Of a stretch of DNA of 22,809 bases, positions 1 through 7,660 are shown piece after piece. Both the position numbers and the translations under genes were made by a program. Positions within the stretch are counted from its first letter, which is position 1. Each line of letters starts with the position of its first letter. A model generated the notes under the pieces. That model was not told the DNA's origin. It saw only the letters and a program-made list of their open reading frames with translations, and did no database searches. Source of the DNA: a virus; IMG/VR virus record IMGVR_UViG_3300009502_000919, positions 1-22,809 of that record; one strand, given 5' to 3'.

Positions 1-197
1 GGTATTAGAGGTTCTGATGGCACAGCATGGGCATGGGGATATAATTCTGATTATGGCGTTTTGGGTGATGGGAGCACAATTGATAGATCAAGCCCTGTTT
101 CAGTTTTAGGCGGCATAAGTTTTACACAACTTTATATTGGATATAATAATAATATTTATGGTATTAGAGGTTCTGATGGCACAGCATGGGCATGGGG
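1..197 (+). repeat. 38-nt direct repeat within RCC1 blades (1-38 and 160-197)
   Basis: Bases 1-38 and 160-197 are identical and are spaced by 159 nt, exactly one blade (53 codons). They encode GIRGSDGTAWAW plus the following G. Identity at all third positions points to recent duplication or gene conversion, since protein constraint alone would allow synonymous drift. Confidence 0.85.
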
Positions 198-267
198 TGA
201 TGGAAGTCAAGGTTATTTAGGAATAGGTGATATGATAAATTATTCAAGCCCTGTATTAGTTATTTAA
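1..267 (+). CDS. RCC1-repeat tail protein, C-terminal fragment (5' truncated by window)
   Basis: The frame is open from base 1 to a TAA at 265-267, so this is the end of a gene that starts before the window. The 88 visible residues hold the end of one RCC1-type blade and one further blade, with the family signature GIRGSDGTAWAWG twice and LGDG/LGIGD loops after the WG core. It closes with SSPVLVI, the same strand that ends each blade in the next gene. RCC1 blades build seven-bladed beta-propellers; in phages they occur in fibres or adhesins, so a receptor-binding or fibre-tip role is inferred. The protein is a paralogue of the 287-3301 product, and the two share long identical DNA. A TTG at 61 could be mistaken for a start, but the repeat pattern continues unbroken upstream of it. 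Confidence 0.85.
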   Translation, partial: GIRGSDGTAWAWGYNSDYGVLGDGSTIDRSSPVSVLGGISFTQLYIGYNNNIYGIRGSDGTAWAWGDGSQGYLGIGDMINYSSPVLVI

Positions 268-286
268 TTTAAGAGGAAGTAATATA

Positions 287-3200
287 ATGGCAGAATGGGT
301 AGAAATAGGTTTATATGGTACATCTGGTTCTTCTGGAACTTCAGGAACATCGGGTAGTTCAGGAACATCGGGTAGTTCAGGAACATCTGGTTCTTCAAAG
401 ATTTCAGGCACAAGTGGAGGTTCTTCTGGAACATCAGGTAGTTCAGGTACTTCTGGATCGTCTGGTTTATCAAGATCTTCTGGCTCTTCTGGCACATCTG
501 GTTCTGCTGGTTCTTCTGGAACATCAGGTAGTTCAGGTACTTCTGGATCGTCTGGTACATCAGGTAGTTCAAAAACATCAGGTAGCTCAGGTACTTCTGG
601 CTCTTCTGGCACATCTGGTCTATTAGTTAATCATCAAAGTGGTAATACAATAGTATATACGAATACAAGTGTTGCTTTAACTACAGTTGATATACCTACA
701 AATACTATGGGACTTGAAGTTTTAACAAAAATATATACACCTAAAAGTACTAATAGTAAATTATTGATAGAAGTATATTTGAATGTGTCTAATTCAGGTA
801 CATCAAATTCCACAAATGCTGCATTATATAAAGATTCCGATTTATATGCATTGTGTTCAGGGCAAGGAAATAAGTATTCAGCGTCTGGTTTGGAACAGAC
901 TCATTTAATGTATGTTTATAATAATAGATCATTAAACACTATTACATTTAAAGTTAGAATAGGAGAGCAGGTAGGTACAAATACAAATATAAATGGTACA
1001 ACAGCAAGACTATTTGGTGGTTCTCAAGCATCAGTTATTAATATACAGGAATATGTAAATGATTATACGGATTTCTTAGAACTTGGATATAGTACAGTAT
1101 TTTATAGAGATACTTTTGGTAAATTATGGTCATGGGGCCAAAATGATTACGGACAGTTGGGTGATGGTACAATAACTAATCAAACAACACCAGTTTTAGT
1201 TTTGGGCGGTATTATTTTTTCTTCTATTACTACTTATTCTTCTCATACTTTAGGTATTCGTGGTTCTGATGGAATAGGATTTGGCTGGGGATATGGAAGT
1301 CAAGGTTATTTAGGAATAGGTGATAGTGCAGCATATTCAAGTCCAACTCTAGTTGCTAGTAATATAAGTTGGTCGCAATTATCAACTAGTATGTATCATT
1401 CTCTAGGCATTAATGGTTTAGATGGTACTGCGTGGGCATGGGGTATTAATAGTATTGGACAATTAGGTATGGGTAATGCAACATCATATTCTAGCCCAGT
1501 TTCAGTTCATGGTAATATTAGTTTTATACAAATATCGGCTGGTTATAATCATTCTCTAGGAATTAAGGGATTGGATGGCTCTGCTTGGACATGGGGTGGT
1601 AATGATAATGGGCAATTAGGAACTAATAATACTACAAGTTATTCAAGTCCTGTTTCAGTTGTAGGTGGTATAAGTTTTACGCAATTATCTGCTGGTAATT
1701 TTTATTCTTTAGGTATCCGTGGTTTAGATGGATCAGCATGGGCATGGGGTTATAATGGGTATGGGCAGTTAGGAACTAATAATACAACACAATATTCAAG
1801 CCCTGTTTCTGTTGTAGGTGGTATAAGTTTCAAACAAATTGATACATTTTTTTATTCTTCGGTAGGAATAAATGGTTTAAATAATACTGGTTATGCATGG
1901 GGTCTTAATTCAAATGGTCAGTTAGGAACTGGTAATTTAACAAATTGTTTATCACCTACTTTAATAATACGAAGTGTTAGTTTCTCTGATTTGAAAGTTG
2001 GGTATAATAATATTGGTGGTATAGGATATTATGATAATAAAGTTTGGTTGTGGGGAGATAATACATATAAGCAAACTACACAAAAAAATAATATGACATT
2101 ATATGTAAATCAGTCAAGTCCGGTTTTAGTAACAACTATTATAAGTTTTTCTGATATGTTTGGTGCTAGTAATTATATTGGCGGCATTCGTGGCTTGGAT
2201 GGTTCAGCATGGATGTGGGGAACTAATAATGTTGGACAGTTAGGTGATGGTACAATAACTAGTAAATATTATCCAACATTAATTTTAGGAAATATAAGTT
2301 GGAAGCAGATTGCTATTGGTGCCGATCTTAGAGTTGCGGGAACATATCCATATTTTAACCATTCTTTGGGTATTAGAGGCTCGGACGGTTCAGCATGGGC
2401 ATGGGGTGGAAACAATATTGGCCAATTAGGTCATGGAAATATAATATCATATTCAAGTCCTGTTTCTGTTCTTGGAGGAATAAGTTTTAAACAAGTTTCT
2501 TCTAATGATGATACTAGTATAGGGCTTCGTGGTTCAGATGGTACAGCATGGGCATGGGGTGATAATTCGTTGGGAAATTTGGGAAATAATACAAGAACTT
2601 CATATTCAAGTCCTGTTTCTGTTGTTGGTGGTATAAGTTGGAAAGAAACAGTTCTTGGCACTGATCATACATTAGGTATTAGAGGTTCGGATGGAACAGG
2701 TTGGGCATGGGGTTATAATACATTAGGACAGTTGGGAATTGATTCGGATCGCTCAATGCTTTCAGTATCAAGCCCTGTTTCTATTACTGGTAGTATAAGT
2801 TGGAAACAGATAGTAGCTGGGGGCTATCATTCTTTAGGTATTAGTGGTTCTAATGGTATAGCATGGTCATGGGGTAGCAATAGTTATGGGCAATTAGGTA
2901 ATGTTGGAACATTAACATCATATTCTTCAGGATTTTTTAGTGGGTCATATTATGATACTTCAATACCTACATCTGTTAAGGGTGGTATAAGTTGGGCACA
3001 ATTAGCTGCTGGTAGTGGCCATTCTTTGGGTATTAGAGGTTCAGATGGTACTGCGTGGGCATGGGGTAATAATAGTTCAGGTCAATTAGGAACTGGAAAT
3101 ACAACATCATATTCAAGTCCAACGTCAGTTCTTGGTGGTATGAGTTTTACAAAGATATATGCAGGTAGGGACTATTCTTCCGGTTTAAATGGTTTAGATG

Positions 3201-3301
3201 GTTCAATATGGGCATGGGGTAATAATGCTAATTATTGTTTGACATTTCAATATACACCAAAAAATTATATGTCACCTGTAAAAATATTACCAGATTTATA
3301 A
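287..3301 (+). CDS. Tail fibre/adhesin: Gly-Ser-Thr stalk, jelly-roll-like domain, 14 RCC1 blades
   Basis: The ATG at 287 follows AAGAGGAAG at 271-279. Three parts are visible in the 1004 residues. Residues 11-111 are almost pure GTSGSSG-type repeats, a collagen-like spacer common in phage virion proteins. Residues about 112-258 (LLIEVYLNVS, ARLFGGSQASVINIQEY) resemble the beta-sandwich domain that often follows such repeats in phage fibres. From about 264 to the end there are 13 complete RCC1 blades and a fourteenth partial one, each with a core like AWAWGxNxxGQLG followed by SSPVxVxGGIS and HSLGIRGxDG. The strand before blade 1 (ELGYSTVFYRDTFG) could complete the last blade, as in the RCC1 'velcro' closure. 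Fourteen blades would give two seven-bladed propellers. A host-recognition role is inferred. The Ser/Thr-rich stalk is a possible O-glycosylation target of the sugar enzyme encoded two genes downstream. Confidence 0.88.
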   Translation: MAEWVEIGLYGTSGSSGTSGTSGSSGTSGSSGTSGSSKISGTSGGSSGTSGSSGTSGSSGLSRSSGSSGTSGSAGSSGTSGSSGTSGSSGTSGSSKTSGSSGTSGSSGTSGLLVNHQSGNTIVYTNTSVALTTVDIPTNTMGLEVLTKIYTPKSTNSKLLIEVYLNVSNSGTSNSTNAALYKDSDLYALCSGQGNKYSASGLEQTHLMYVYNNRSLNTITFKVRIGEQVGTNTNINGTTARLFGGSQASVINIQEYVNDYTDFLELGYSTVFYRDTFGKLWSWGQNDYGQLGDGTITNQTTPVLVLGGIIFSSITTYSSHTLGIRGSDGIGFGWGYGSQGYLGIGDSAAYSSPTLVASNISWSQLSTSMYHSLGINGLDGTAWAWGINSIGQLGMGNATSYSSPVSVHGNISFIQISAGYNHSLGIKGLDGSAWTWGGNDNGQLGTNNTTSYSSPVSVVGGISFTQLSAGNFYSLGIRGLDGSAWAWGYNGYGQLGTNNTTQYSSPVSVVGGISFKQIDTFFYSSVGINGLNNTGYAWGLNSNGQLGTGNLTNCLSPTLIIRSVSFSDLKVGYNNIGGIGYYDNKVWLWGDNTYKQTTQKNNMTLYVNQSSPVLVTTIISFSDMFGASNYIGGIRGLDGSAWMWGTNNVGQLGDGTITSKYYPTLILGNISWKQIAIGADLRVAGTYPYFNHSLGIRGSDGSAWAWGGNNIGQLGHGNIISYSSPVSVLGGISFKQVSSNDDTSIGLRGSDGTAWAWGDNSLGNLGNNTRTSYSSPVSVVGGISWKETVLGTDHTLGIRGSDGTGWAWGYNTLGQLGIDSDRSMLSVSSPVSITGSISWKQIVAGGYHSLGISGSNGIAWSWGSNSYGQLGNVGTLTSYSSGFFSGSYYDTSIPTSVKGGISWAQLAAGSGHSLGIRGSDGTAWAWGNNSSGQLGTGNTTSYSSPTSVLGGMSFTKIYAGRDYSSGLNGLDGSIWAWGNNANYCLTFQYTPKNYMSPVKILPDL
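317..619 (+). repeat. GTSGSSG-coding tandem repeats, with a 48-nt exact duplication (419-466 = 509-556)
   Basis: The stalk-coding DNA is built from short units encoding GTSGSSG variants. Bases 419-466 recur exactly at 509-556 (offset 90 nt), and a 26-nt segment at 477-502 recurs at 594-619. Such repeats are prone to slippage and unequal recombination, so stalk length may vary between isolates. The reverse strand of this region is also open because of the repeat composition, not because it encodes a gene. Confidence 0.85.
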
Positions 3302-3324
3302 ATTAAAATATAGGAGAAATAGAT

Positions 3325-3624
3325 ATGGATATTACAATCACATTAACAGATGAACAAGTAACAGCATTGGAAACTTTGATTAAATCAGGCCAAAGTAGAT
3401 TTATTTTAAGAAGATTAGGTATTAGAGATAATCCTGTCGATATGAGAGCAAGTGTAGTTGCTGAAAGAAATGCTTCGCCAAAAACAACAGAGCAACTGAT
3501 TACAGAATATGCTAATACAGTTTTTAAGGGTGTGGCAACAGAGGCTGGACGAACACGAATAAGGCCAATTATACAAGAAAATCCCGCAATAAAAAATCTC
3601 TTTAACTTAAATAAAAAGGTCTAA
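3325..3624 (+). CDS. Small protein of tail region, function unknown
   Basis: This is a 99-residue product with an ATG at 3325 preceded by TAGGAGAA at 3311-3318, 23 bases after the fibre gene. The N-terminus MDITITLTDEQVTALE resembles the start of small uncharacterised proteins common in phage tail modules. The rest is soluble, predicted mainly helical, has several Arg residues and ends in LNKKV. No catalytic motif, membrane segment or cysteine is visible. It probably shares a transcript with the fibre upstream. The hairpin directly downstream could separate it translationally, or partly transcriptionally, from the sugar enzyme. I do not recognise a function; a small structural or assembly protein is only a guess from position. 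Confidence 0.72.
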   Translation: MDITITLTDEQVTALETLIKSGQSRFILRRLGIRDNPVDMRASVVAERNASPKTTEQLITEYANTVFKGVATEAGRTRIRPIIQENPAIKNLFNLNKKV

Positions 3625-3634
3625 TTTACAAAAC

Positions 3635-3676
3635 AATCCTCCAAACATAAATAATATAAAATATGTTTGGAGGATT
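3635..3676 (+). promoter_or_regulatory. 15-bp perfect hairpin sequestering the ribosome site of the sugar enzyme
   Basis: AATCCTCCAAACATA (3635-3649) is the exact reverse complement of TATGTTTGGAGGATT (3662-3676), with a 12-nt A/T loop (3650-3661). The right arm contains the only Shine-Dalgarno sequence (GGAGG, 3669-3673) of the gene starting at 3679, so read-through RNA should hide it. A late-promoter-like box (3646-3653) would place initiation near the start of the right arm and remove the left arm. T4 gene e (lysozyme) and soc use this arrangement. The short T-run after the stem (3675-3678) makes a terminator less likely, though not excluded. Confidence 0.75.
3646..3653 (+). promoter_or_regulatory. 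Late-promoter-like box CATAAATA inside hairpin
   Basis: CATAAATA differs in one base from the T4 late promoter box TATAAATA and is followed by ATATAAAA. A start 5-8 bases downstream would yield RNA beginning near 3660, which lacks the left arm of the hairpin. The placement gives it more weight than the match alone, because the region is A/T-rich. Confidence 0.4.
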
Positions 3677-3678
3677 TT

Positions 3679-6600
3679 ATGTTTTCTAATTATCAAAAAA
3701 CTACATTTGATGCTATATTAGGCCATACAAGTTTCATACCACATACAGGGTATGCATATCATGCTAGAGATTTCTTTACTAGATTAAATAAAAATATACC
3801 TACTAGAATAAGAAATTTTGCGCACACGCCAAATTTAACCCATCTAACACAAGAACAAAAAGATATGTGTATTGAACAAACATGGATAGGAGAACCATAT
3901 AAAATCGGTACTCCTTATACAAGAGATCATAATAAGTCTTTATTAAATATAGTTTTAATGGAATCAAATCATTATTATTTCTTTGAAAATTATGATGGGC
4001 CAAAAATTGCTTATAATGTATGGGAGAGTACTAGGCAAAAAGAACCATTTTTTAATAAATTATTGGAATTTGATCAATTATGGGTTCCAACAGAATGGCA
4101 AAAACGGGTTACTATTGAACAGGGGTATCCAGAAGAAAAAATTAGAGTAGTACATGAAGGTGTTGATTTTGATATTTTTAATATTGTATCGGAAGATAAA
4201 CCTAATGAATATAAAGATAACAGATTTAAATTTATTATTTTTGGCCGATGGGATTATAGAAAATATACAACAGAAATGATTAAAGCATTTCTTGAAGAAT
4301 TTAAATCTGATGAGCCAATTGATCTTATTGTTTCTATTGATAATCCATTTGCTGTTGATAATTTAAAAACAACAAAAGAAAGATTAAAATTTTATGGATT
4401 TACTGATAAAAGAATTAAAGATATAGGTTTTGTATCTAGGGAAGATTATGTAAAATATCTTAAAGCCGGCCATGTTTTTTTAAGTTGTTCGAGAGCTGAG
4501 GGCTGGCATCTGCCTCTTGGCGAGGCTATTGCTTGCGGTATTCCAACTATTTGTTCTTCTCATGGTGCTCAGTTAGAATTTGCGGAGGGGATTTCCCATG
4601 TAGTAAAAACAAAGGAATATAGAAAGCCGCAAAATGTTTTTATGTCAGATGATACACCAGGCGAATGGGATGAACCGGATTTTGATGACTTGAAACGGGT
4701 TATGAGATATGTATATAAAAATTATGAAGAGTGTAAAGAAAAGGCATTAATAGGTGCTGAAAAGATAAAAGAAAATTTTAAATGGGAAGATGCTATAAAA
4801 ACCGCTGAAGGTTATATTTCTGAACTATATCAAAAATTATATCCACCTGAAATTAAATTAAATATTGGTTGTGGTACAGATAAGTTGAATGGATATATAA
4901 ATGCCGATATAATTGAGGGTTTAGGCGATATACAAATGGATGCGACTAATTTAAATTGTGATGATTGTAGTATTGATGTATTAAATTCATCGCATTTACT
5001 AGAGCATTTCGGCAGAAGATTTATTTCAGATATTCTTAAAGAATGGTATAGAGTATTAAAATATAATGGTAAATTAATTTTAGAAGTTCCAAATTTTGAA
5101 TGGTGTGTAAATTATTGGTTACAATATGAAAAAGAAGAATTTCCATTGGATACAATATTTGGTAATCAACATAATATGGGTGAGTATCATAAGACCGGAT
5201 TTACTAAAGATTCTATTATAGATTTTGTAAATGATGCTGGATTTCATATAGAAAGTATTGAAGATATATGGTCACACGCACAACAATGTTTCAAATTGGT
5301 ATGTACAAAAAGGGATATAAAATTTTCAGATGATGTATTTATACTTAGTACTTATCCCGATGAAGAATTTAAGTTGGATATATTACGAAATACAATATCA
5401 AAATTAAAGTTATATAATAAACCTATTGCTATTACAACTCATTATATTTTACCTGAAGATATAATAAATAGTGTTGATTATTTAATATATGACAAAAATA
5501 ATCCTTTAAGTGAAAATTGGAATTTAAATCAATGGTTCACAGTTGCTAAAAAGTTAAAAATTGTTACTCAATATGAAAATAAATATCATGCTGTAACAGT
5601 TTTAACAAATATGACAAATGGTATTACATATTTATCAAATCTGTATTCATATGGGCATTTTATAGAATATGATATAGATGTTGATTTGGATAAGTATTTA
5701 GATGTATATGGAATGCAAAGAAATAAAAATAAAAAACTTGTTTGTTTTAGATATGATGTAGAACAAAAATATCCACCAGATAAAGAAAAGGGTGTCATAA
5801 CAAATTGCCTAAGTTTTGATTTAAAATATTGGAATGATTTATTTTCAAAGTATAATATTAGAAATTGGTCTGAATATGTTAAAGTTGATGATGATGCCTG
5901 TGAAAAATTAAATCAACCTAATGATTATATATTTGAAAACTGGTTCTATACATTTTTAAAATATAATGATTGCTTAAAAAATACATATATTATCCCTTAT
6001 AATATAAAAAAGGATATTCTGTTTGAGAGAAGTATGTTAGATCAGGGTAAAAAGGAACTTAATGTAAATATAGAAGTATCAAAAACAAATGATGATAAAG
6101 CTATACTTTTTATATGTAACTTTAAGTCAGATGAAGAACATCAATTTATAGTTAGACATATAAAAGATGATGTTGTAGTAGCAACTGGTAGTGATATTGT
6201 TAAAAAGGATGATATAAAATATTTAAAATTTGAAAGGGAAGGCTTATTAGAAGTAGTTATTGTGGGAACAAATATAAAAAAAATATTAGATTTAACAGAT
6301 GATAAAATTTATAAGGCAACATTTAAGTTTTATGATGATAAAATAATATGTAAAAATTGGCAAGAAATTAATTCAAAGGGATTTATAAAAAGTAGCAACA
6401 AAATAGAATATACTTTTAGTGATAAACCTAGAGTTGAAATTACAGGTATAAATGAATGTGAATATCATGTTCAATTTATAGACAATGATACCGGACTTAT
6501 AGTACATGAAGGTGATATAAAACATGGTGGAGATATAAAGAGTATTACTTGGATTGCTTGTAATAGAAGATACTATACTAACTGGAAAATAATAGTAAAA

Positions 6601-7476
6601 AACAAAACCGAAAATATAACTGAAGAATATATTTTTAATCCTGAAAACAAGTCTGTATATATTCTTTTAGATAGTAAATCTTTAGGCGATACAATTGCTT
6701 GGTTTCCATATGTTGAGGAGTTTAGAAAAATTCATAATTGTAAGGTTTATGTTGGTACATTCCATAATCACTTATTTGAAAATAACTATCCAGAATTAAA
6801 CTTTATAAAAATTGATACACTATCTAATTTTTATGCAACTTATATTGTTGGTTGTAGAGATAATGATTATAATTCTAATAAAAATAACTGGATGTCAATA
6901 CCATTACAACAAGTATCATCTGATTATTTGGGATTAGACTATAAAGAAATTAAACCAAATATAGTTAAAATAGATACTGGAAGGCCTATTAAGGAAAAGT
7001 ATGTGTGCATAGCAGAGCATTCTACGTTTCAAATGAAGTATTGGAATAATTCAGCTGGTTGGCAAGTTCTAGTAAACTATCTTAACTCTTTGGGTTATAA
7101 AGTTATAGTAATCAGTAAAGAAAGTACAAAGTTAAGAAGTATAATAGATAAAACTAATAAGTCCATAGAAGAAACTATAAATAACATTATACATTGTGAA
7201 TTCTTTATAGGTGTTAGTTCTGGCCCTGCTTGGTTGGCATGGGGTTTAGATAAAAAAGTAGTAATCATATCCGGTAGTACAAAAGAATATGTTGAAATGA
7301 AAGATTGTATTAGGATTATAAATAGAGATGTATGTAATGGATGTATGAATGATATAAATGTTACACTAGATAGAGGTAACTGGAACTTCTGCCCTCATAA
7401 TAAAAAATTTGAATGTACAAGAAATATAGATATAAAAATGGTTATCACAAGAATACAAAAATTATTAGGTATATAA
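3679..7476 (+). CDS. Multidomain glycosyltransferase/methyltransferase with TibC-like O-heptosyltransferase C-terminus
   Basis: I place the start at ATG 3679; the upstream in-frame TTG at 3667 lies inside the GGAGG ribosome site. The 1265 residues show several modules. Residues 1 to about 390 are a GT-B (GT4-type) glycosyltransferase with VHEGVDFDIF, FGRWDYRK and an E-x7-E motif starting at E274 (EGWHLPLGE). Residues about 390-550 are a class I SAM methyltransferase with motif I LNIGCG at 394-399. Residues about 553-760 (ILSTYPDEE, VDYLIYDKNNPL) look like a further sugar-transferase domain found in multidomain phage and bacterial enzymes. A beta-rich linker follows. Residues about 993-1265 match the autotransporter O-heptosyltransferase family (TibC/AAH): LGDTIAWFPYVEEF, AEHSTFQMKYWNN, SGPAWLAWG, and four Cys at 1219, 1222, 1238 and 1246 that bind iron in TibC. 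It probably glycosylates a protein or builds a glycan; the adjacent Ser/Thr-rich fibre is an inferred acceptor. Confidence 0.85.
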   Translation: MFSNYQKTTFDAILGHTSFIPHTGYAYHARDFFTRLNKNIPTRIRNFAHTPNLTHLTQEQKDMCIEQTWIGEPYKIGTPYTRDHNKSLLNIVLMESNHYYFFENYDGPKIAYNVWESTRQKEPFFNKLLEFDQLWVPTEWQKRVTIEQGYPEEKIRVVHEGVDFDIFNIVSEDKPNEYKDNRFKFIIFGRWDYRKYTTEMIKAFLEEFKSDEPIDLIVSIDNPFAVDNLKTTKERLKFYGFTDKRIKDIGFVSREDYVKYLKAGHVFLSCSRAEGWHLPLGEAIACGIPTICSSHGAQLEFAEGISHVVKTKEYRKPQNVFMSDDTPGEWDEPDFDDLKRVMRYVYKNYEECKEKALIGAEKIKENFKWEDAIKTAEGYISELYQKLYPPEIKLNIGCGTDKLNGYINADIIEGLGDIQMDATNLNCDDCSIDVLNSSHLLEHFGRRFISDILKEWYRVLKYNGKLILEVPNFEWCVNYWLQYEKEEFPLDTIFGNQHNMGEYHKTGFTKDSIIDFVNDAGFHIESIEDIWSHAQQCFKLVCTKRDIKFSDDVFILSTYPDEEFKLDILRNTISKLKLYNKPIAITTHYILPEDIINSVDYLIYDKNNPLSENWNLNQWFTVAKKLKIVTQYENKYHAVTVLTNMTNGITYLSNLYSYGHFIEYDIDVDLDKYLDVYGMQRNKNKKLVCFRYDVEQKYPPDKEKGVITNCLSFDLKYWNDLFSKYNIRNWSEYVKVDDDACEKLNQPNDYIFENWFYTFLKYNDCLKNTYIIPYNIKKDILFERSMLDQGKKELNVNIEVSKTNDDKAILFICNFKSDEEHQFIVRHIKDDVVVATGSDIVKKDDIKYLKFEREGLLEVVIVGTNIKKILDLTDDKIYKATFKFYDDKIICKNWQEINSKGFIKSSNKIEYTFSDKPRVEITGINECEYHVQFIDNDTGLIVHEGDIKHGGDIKSITWIACNRRYYTNWKIIVKNKTENITEEYIFNPENKSVYILLDSKSLGDTIAWFPYVEEFRKIHNCKVYVGTFHNHLFENNYPELNFIKIDTLSNFYATYIVGCRDNDYNSNKNNWMSIPLQQVSSDYLGLDYKEIKPNIVKIDTGRPIKEKYVCIAEHSTFQMKYWNNSAGWQVLVNYLNSLGYKVIVISKESTKLRSIIDKTNKSIEETINNIIHCEFFIGVSSGPAWLAWGLDKKVVIISGSTKEYVEMKDCIRIINRDVCNGCMNDINVTLDRGNWNFCPHNKKFECTRNIDIKMVITRIQKLLGI

Positions 7477-7618
7477 ACAATATAATAATACATAAATTAA
7501 TCAAGTATAATACCATAATACTATGCTATATTATATACTTTCCTTTTTGCCTGACCGTTGCACTTATTATAACAGATTGCCAGAATATGTAAATCAAAAT
7601 ATGAAAAATATTTTTTTA

Positions 7619-7630
7619 TAATAAATATAA
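7619..7630 (+). promoter_or_regulatory. Late-promoter-like box TAATAAATATAA before tail gene
   Basis: This lies in the 184-nt gap 7477-7660, the largest non-coding stretch in the left half. The same 12 bases occur at 11109-11120 before the paralogous tail gene, each preceded by a T-run and about 30 nt before the start codon. The core AATAAATA is one base from the T4 late box TATAAATA. The rest of the gap is A/T-rich with only a weak inverted repeat (AAGTATA near 7504, TATACTT near 7535), which I do not call as a terminator. Confidence 0.5.
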
Positions 7631-7660
7631 GAAAGATCAAGTGTTTGGAGATTTATATAT

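Noticed and set aside
256-614. Two long open frames on the reverse strand with PEVPELPDV-like repeats
   Set aside because: They are the mirror of the GTSGSSG-coding repeats and share their periodic composition. They have no ribosome site or promoter, and they run opposite to every other gene.
1-3301. Regularly spaced repeats that might suggest a CRISPR array
   Set aside because: Spacing is about 150 nt, the repeats are coding, and each period encodes one RCC1 blade.
1-3301. Diversity-generating retroelement target in the RCC1 fibre
   Set aside because: No reverse transcriptase gene and no template/variable pair differing only at adenines is visible in the window.
3667-3678. Upstream TTG start for the sugar enzyme
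   Set aside because: The TTG is part of the TTTGGAGG ribosome site; ATG 3679 has proper spacing.
7500-7550. Possible terminator after the sugar enzyme (AAGTATA ... TATACTT then TTCCTTTTT)
   Set aside because: The stem is about seven A/T pairs with a long loop and imperfect extension; too weak to call in this base composition.
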